Assembly: GCA_000711775.1 (NCBI GenBank)
Contig: ARYC01000409.1
Location: 1 to 64,000 of the forward strand
Length of the DNA: 64,000 bases
Source: Oxytricha trifallax
Lineage: Eukaryota > Ciliophora > Spirotrichea > Sporadotrichida > Oxytrichidae
Direction of reading: 5' to 3'
In this document: positions 59,131 to 64,000 of the stretch, piece after piece
How positions within the stretch are numbered: the first letter of the stretch is position 1
Layout of the letters: each line of letters starts with the position of its first letter
Translations under genes and position numbers: made by a program
Notes under the pieces: model-generated
What the model was told of the DNA's origin: nothing
The model's database searches: none
The model's input: only the letters and a program-made list of their open reading frames with translations

Positions 59131-60310
59131 TCAAAAGCTTATACTAATTTTGGAGTTAGCTGATAATTCAAAATTAGGTTGAATACTTACAGGAAAATCA
59201 AATAGCTTTTGCAGGAACCACAGTCTTTTATTATAAAGCATTTATTTCATATCGTTATTTTTAGGGTCATTCTTAGACTTTTGATAAATTACCAATAATT
59301 CATTGAGGACATCCATGACTATGACTACAATTGAGGCAAACGTGCCTATTTGATTAATCAGATTGTTTTCATGTGAGTTGGTCCACTTATACACATCGAT
59401 CTATACAAAGAGAAAAAATGATTAATTGTCAAATTTATATAGATTGGGACTTACTCTTGCTAGGAAAATCCAATTATCCGTTATTGAAGAGATGAAGTCA
59501 AAGACGCTTCTGATTATCTTAAAAATCGGTACTCCTTCTATTTTAAAAAAGAAGTTTAAAATAAATTTAGATCTTACAATCTTGTTTTCTCTTATACCTG
59601 TAGAAATATTGTATCACATCCAAGAAATTGAAGAGTCTTAGAGCCTATAAAAATTTAATTAGAATGAATAACTGAGTATATCTTTTAATTTTATCTTCTA
59701 TATTAAGTAAACTTCATTTCTTAATTGATTACGTAGTAAGAGCAATTCAAAAATTAGAACCAGTATTTTAAGTAATGATAAATAAGGGAGGTTCCAATAC
59801 ATTCATGCTGTACTCTTTACTTCAAATCATAAAAAGTTACTTACCATTCTGATTGTGCTGATATTTGATCCCATCTTTTTGAATCTCATTGACCAATCTT
59901 AGAATTACTCTTCACTCATGCTCTTAACTGCCTTGGATCCAAGTAATTTTAGTAATGTCACAAGTTTATACTCACAAATAATTACAGCAACATACTGCCA
60001 GATTTTTAATACTTTCCTATTAGAAAAAATGGGTTATATTTCTAAAAATTATTTACTGGTAGTTGTTTATGTCGTGGATAAGATCCAGTGATTTAGTCCA
60101 GCGTTGTTAGCTTAAAAAATACTAAATAAATAAAAGAAGTTGAATTAATAAAAATGTTCCATAATTTATTTACTCTCTTTTCAAAAACAATTTCAAAAAA
60201 ATTAATTAGCTCTTCTTTTTCTTCTCTTAAATATCAAGTTCTTATTTTTAGAGGATGACATCATTTGGGTTTGCTTCAATTATCATAGTTGACTAATCTA
60301 GCCCTACCAT
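59131..60310 (-). CDS. PEX11-like peroxisomal membrane protein
   Basis: Probably promotes peroxisome elongation and division. ATG at 60308-60310 (complement): MVGLDQSTMIIEANPND, a Lys-rich linker, QQRWTKSLDLIHDINNYQ, then RKVLKIWQYVAVIICEY (PEX11 N-terminal motif), FKKMGSNISTIRMALRLFNFLDVIQYF, VPIFKIIRSVFDFISSITDNWIFLARIDVYKW and a hydrophobic C-terminal segment FASIVVIVMDVLNELLV. It ends in TGA at 59131. The order and spacing of basic-hydrophobic motifs fit PEX11, but similarity is modest. Removed segments: IES 60107-60205, introns 60017-60056 and 59645-59844, an unresolved insert near 59525-59610, and an intron near 59406-59457. Confidence 0.6.
60017..60056 (-). other. 40-bp intron in the PEX11-like gene
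   Basis: GTAAATAA to CTAATAG on the complement. Joins INNYQ-type codons to RKVLKIWQY. Confidence 0.6.
60107..60205 (-). other. 99-bp IES in the PEX11-like gene, pointer AGCTAA
   Basis: TTAGCT (AGCTAA on the coding strand) at 60107-60112 and 60206-60211. Excision joins EKKKKSQ to QRWTKSLDL in frame. Confidence 0.7.
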
Positions 60311-60640
60311 TACAAAATTACTCTAAATTTATTATAAATTCCACCCTTTAAATTATTCAGATAATCCTTCATATACACAACAAAAATTTTATAATGTATT
60401 TAATTGATAAAATAAAATGGTGATTAATTAAAATTTATTAGTTAAATTAAAATTATTAAGAAATAAATATGATTAATTGATTCATTATAATCATAAACTA
60501 TATAAAATGTTAGGCATCCTTTTGCATATCTCAGTATAATTCATAAATTCAAAACATATGGAAAGACTTCATAGTATTCAATTTAATTAAAATATAAACA
60601 TGAATATGCAATTTATACTTCATCATAAAAATTAAGGAGT
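60311..60640. other. AT-rich spacer
   Basis: 330 bp with no gene or repeat seen. It lies between the start of the PEX11-like gene and the stop of the next gene, both on the minus strand. Confidence 0.6.
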
Positions 60641-63600
60641 TCAGAAAGGTTTGTAGTTGCCTGGATCTTTTTATCTACCGTTGTTAGCTTATTAATCATT
60701 ACCAGATTGCTTGAGTGGCTGGAAACCCTTGTTTCCTTGATAAGTTTGCTGCTTGTTATAACCTTAACCAAGTAGTTGCTTCTCTCTAATCTTAGATTTG
60801 CTTTATGATCTGAAACCATTTACTTGATTCTATTTTTAGTCATCAAATCCCTTTGCTTAGTTTAAAAATCTTGATGAAGAAGTATTAGTGCGATCAATCA
60901 ACAAATTCTCTTTGTTATCATTCAAACTTCTTCCAAAAGCTACACCACCAGTCTTTCCTTTACTCAAAGATCTGCTTGAGCTTCTGGAGTTTCTTGGAAA
61001 GCCGTTCTAACCCTAAAATCTGTTGAAATTGGACTATCTCTCTGTAAATTGAGGTCTCAAGTTTTGCTGCTGGGCTTTCAAGTTTGAATGAGAAGCTACA
61101 TCATAGCCAAGAAGTTGAGAACTCTGCAACTTTGACTTACTTCTGGATAAGTTCTAGTTGCTTTGTGAATTCTGCTACATGTTTGAAGATGTGAGATCAT
61201 TTGCATTAATTGCGAACAAATTTGATGAATTACTCTTCCCATTTCCAAAAACTTATCCTGAATTCAAAATCTATTGATCATTAAAGTTTTGATCTTGATT
61301 AAAACACATATCTGGATACAAAGCATTCAAATAGTCATCAATCTAAGCCATAAATTTGTACTAATCATAGTTATCACTTCTCTAGAAAACTTTCTCATAC
61401 TAGATCTTCATAGAAACCATATCAATCTATAGTTCAATTTTCTTATCAAACTCTTTCAAAATAATCAAAAAGTCATCATCAAATTATTGCTGAGGTTATT
61501 ATCTGTCAATGCAAGACTGCTGTATCTTTGGGTTGGCAGATTTTCCGCCAACACTTGATAGAAGTTTGTTGTTTGAGTGTTGGTGTTTCTACAAAGGAGT
61601 ATGTAGAACAGGCCCCTTTTTCTTTTGATTTTCTCTTTAAATCTTATTAGCATTCAGTAAAATATGAGTAAATTTGAATGAAATACTTAATTTATATAAG
61701 GTGAATGCTTGAATACTATAATATTGATTATAAACTATATGTAGATGTTTATCTTATAGCTAAAATTGATTCTTAACAATATTTGATTGAAATGTGAGTG
61801 TTTCATTAATGCGCATTGGTGACTAAAAACCTTTACTATGTTTAATGATGTCCACCATTACTTGTAATTTATTAAGAACCTCGATATCCTGCAGGATATC
61901 TATGATTAGGAGTGGCACCTGGAAGCCTCTGATTAGGTGAAAAATTTTAACTGAAATGATTATCATTTCTAAGATTAATGCCGCCAGCTGAAATCGGTGA
62001 GAGTTAATAGTTAAATGCCTGAGGTTATATTTTGATCTCAAAGAAAGTCTTATTTTTTTGCATTTTCCTGGCGATTAACGATCTCATCAAATCTGAGTTG
62101 AAAGTTTTGCAAGTATCTTCATCAGGCTTAGTCAGCACTTTGTTCTTGCTGATGGGCATTGACGCTATAATTTAGCTATTTGACTTAGGGAAAGTGCTTT
62201 AACCTTTAGTAGTAGTGGGGGATGTGGTGACTTAAGATTGCTCGTTATCAAATTCAAAGTATTCTTCATCTTTTACTATTTGTACTTAAACTGGAGCAGG
62301 CAAAGGCATGGTAGTAGTGTTAACTTATTTGATAGATCTGAAATTTACAGTAGACATACTTTTCAATTGAGAAATGAAATGAGATTCATTTTAAGAGGGA
62401 GAGTGAGTTCTTTCTTATGAGTGAGAGAGCAGATTTGGATTTCTTCGAGAATTCTGCAAAAATTAATAAACTTTTAAGGAATTTTGATTACCTCAATAAA
62501 AGTGCTTTGCCCTACCGCATCTTAAAAATTAGGAATTGGACTTTAATCCCTGCTCATATTATTGCAAATACTTATATCTTGGAATGTGTGATCTGTTGTT
62601 ATCCTAGACTGTCTCAAATTATTCGACATATTTCTGCTCATTCTCTTATTACTGAAGTCAAACCCAGTTTTACTTTCAACACAGCTCATCTTAATCTTTA
62701 AATCTTATTTTGAATTGATGATAATTTACCTATAACTCTTAAGGTTTCTTGACATTTTAGTTGTCTTTATCTCCATCCTCTTCGTCATCGTCCTCTTCAA
62801 TAATATTGTGATCATGTTCATCGCTTAAATATCCAGCAATCAGCGTCTACACATCTTACAAATTGCATTCTTGATTTCCGCAATGAGGGCATTCGCAATT
62901 CGTATTATTAGGGAGGTTTAGAGCCTCTTCTAAGTTAATCATAGAGCTTGACACTTCACTAGTAATTACCTCTAAATTTATTAAGTTAATTTCATTAAAA
63001 TCTTACTCTTGAATGTCTTAGAGCATTTCTAGCATTAAAAACTATAGTATTTGGATATGCAGTCGCACTATTCGCACTTTTTATTTTAAGAACTGAAATT
63101 ATTTTGCATGGTATTTGTCATTGAGTGGTGCATAGATGACTAGTGAGCTACTTCTGAGGCATCATGTGACACTTAACTGAATGAGTGCCTTCCATTCTAG
63201 CCTGTCCCAGTAGGCATTCGCACCGTGCTACTGCTATTTGCAATGATATCCTTGACTATATTTATGATTTAAATAAATCTAATTATTCTCAAAAATGGAT
63301 TTATAGACTGAAATATAAGAATTAGCAGCAATTTATGAAGAAATAAAAGTATAGAAAGCTTACACAGGTCTTTATTGTCAAATTGACTCTTCCATACATT
63401 CCCACCAACTTGAGTTGAGCTATAATATCAAATTTATAAATATAGAATATTTACCTTCTCTAAAGTGCAGTATTTCTGTGATTACTGATGGTGCTCATCT
63501 GATTATTTTAAGTTGTATTTTCACTATGTGTATTAGTAAATTTATTAGGTTTCCTCTCTGGTTTAAACTTATCCTTCTTCTTTTTTGAGAAATTGGTTGT

Positions 63601-64000
63601 TTGAAAGCAACCACAACATGTTTCCATTTGCATTTTTAGTTATATAGTATTATTAAGTGGCAAGAAAGTAGAGTTTGCGAGTTTTTGTGAATGATTTTTG
63701 AAGGTATGATTTATGATATTATAGTAATATTGTGAAATTAAATGTATAATATTTTATTGCATTGCCCATCCATATCCTATATCTTCACTCACTATAATTT
63801 TATCATCTTTCTTTTGATTAGGAGTAGAGGCATTGTTTTCATCAAAATCCAAAGGCTACTTGCCAAACTCATTGAACAACTGCTATGACTATTTCTGTTG
63901 CCGTTGTTGCTGACTTAAAGTAAACTGACTAATCATATTCATATGATTAGTGTTGGTGTCTCCAAAGACACTGTCTGTGGTGCTGAAGTTTCTCTGCTTA
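60641..64000 (-). CDS. large Gln/Asn/Ser-rich protein, 5' end outside the window
   Basis: Function not recognised. The frame enters at 64000 with Gln-rich sequence (FTLSQQQRQQKQS, IVSEDIGYGWAMQ) and crosses an IES to METCCGCFQTTNFSKKKK. It continues through introns to INLEEALNLPNNTNCECPH, a Cys cluster (NCECPHCGNQEC) and an acidic run (EEDDDEEDGD). Low-complexity Ser/Asn/Gln sequence follows (MSRDQSPIPNF, SQVTTSPTTTKG). The C-terminal third contains a short predicted helix (FLIILKEFDKKIELQIDM) and ends GRQKDPGNYKPF, TGA at 60641. Minus-strand introns include 62690-62729 (40 bp, phase 0). A TGA near 63172 is bypassed if a 33-bp GT-AG segment is removed. Exon edges at 61640-61800 are unresolved, and two adjacent genes cannot be excluded. 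Confidence 0.5.
62690..62729 (-). other. 40-bp intron in the Gln/Asn-rich gene
   Basis: GTAAATTATC to GATTAAG on the complement. Both flanking exons end and start in phase 0 (KKPQELQ to MSCVESKTGFDF). Confidence 0.55.
63628..63756 (-). other. 129-bp IES, pointer ATGCAA
   Basis: TTGCAT (ATGCAA on the coding strand) at 63628-63633 and 63757-63762. Excision joins GYGWAMQ to METCCGCF. Without it, the ATG at 63631-63633 would wrongly look like a start codon. Confidence 0.6.

Noticed and set aside
1..64000. CRISPR array or bacterial origin
   Set aside because: There are no regular spacer repeats, and the reassigned stop codons, introns, IESs and TBE elements are all eukaryotic ciliate features.

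Overview
This window looks like germline (micronuclear) DNA of a spirotrich ciliate, most like Oxytricha/Sterkiella. Five things support this. The DNA is extremely AT-rich. Long reading frames open only when TAA and TAG are read as glutamine and TGA is the sole stop. Genes are broken by short AT-rich segments flanked by small direct repeats (IES with pointers). Two transposons end in C4A4 telomere-like repeats and carry the three TBE (telomere-bearing element) genes. Many large foldback (palindromic) elements are present. Standard-code ORFs are therefore mostly fragments.

Layout. 1-4.6 kb: nested foldback elements and a G-rich tract. 4.6-52.2 kb: a head-to-tail array of six paralogous genes (A-F here), all on the + strand, encoding an unrecognised family of about 700 aa. 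Each paralog is split into about ten coding blocks by IESs. A-D resemble one another; E and F form a closer pair. Two TBE transposons sit inside coding blocks of paralog C (21238-26367 and 27364-31484). Foldback elements sit inside IESs of A, D and F, between A and B, and inside the first TBE. 52.4-64 kb: MAC-destined housekeeping genes, namely a ubiquitin-specific protease (-), a SUMO E1 subunit UBA2 (+), a PEX11-like peroxisomal protein (-), and a large Gln/Asn/Ser-rich protein (-) that runs off the right edge.

How it fits together. Comparing the six paralogs shows what development must remove. The same IES site appears with lengths from 28 to 90 bp. One site is occupied only in E and F. 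One paralog has a foldback element exactly where the others are uninterrupted. Removing the segment between the repeated pointers restores the frame in each case I worked out. Both TBEs are decayed: their genes carry frameshifts and TGA codons. Even so, the 22 kDa gene keeps a 36-bp intron at the same place in both copies. Coordinates of coding blocks and pointers were read by eye and are approximate where stated.
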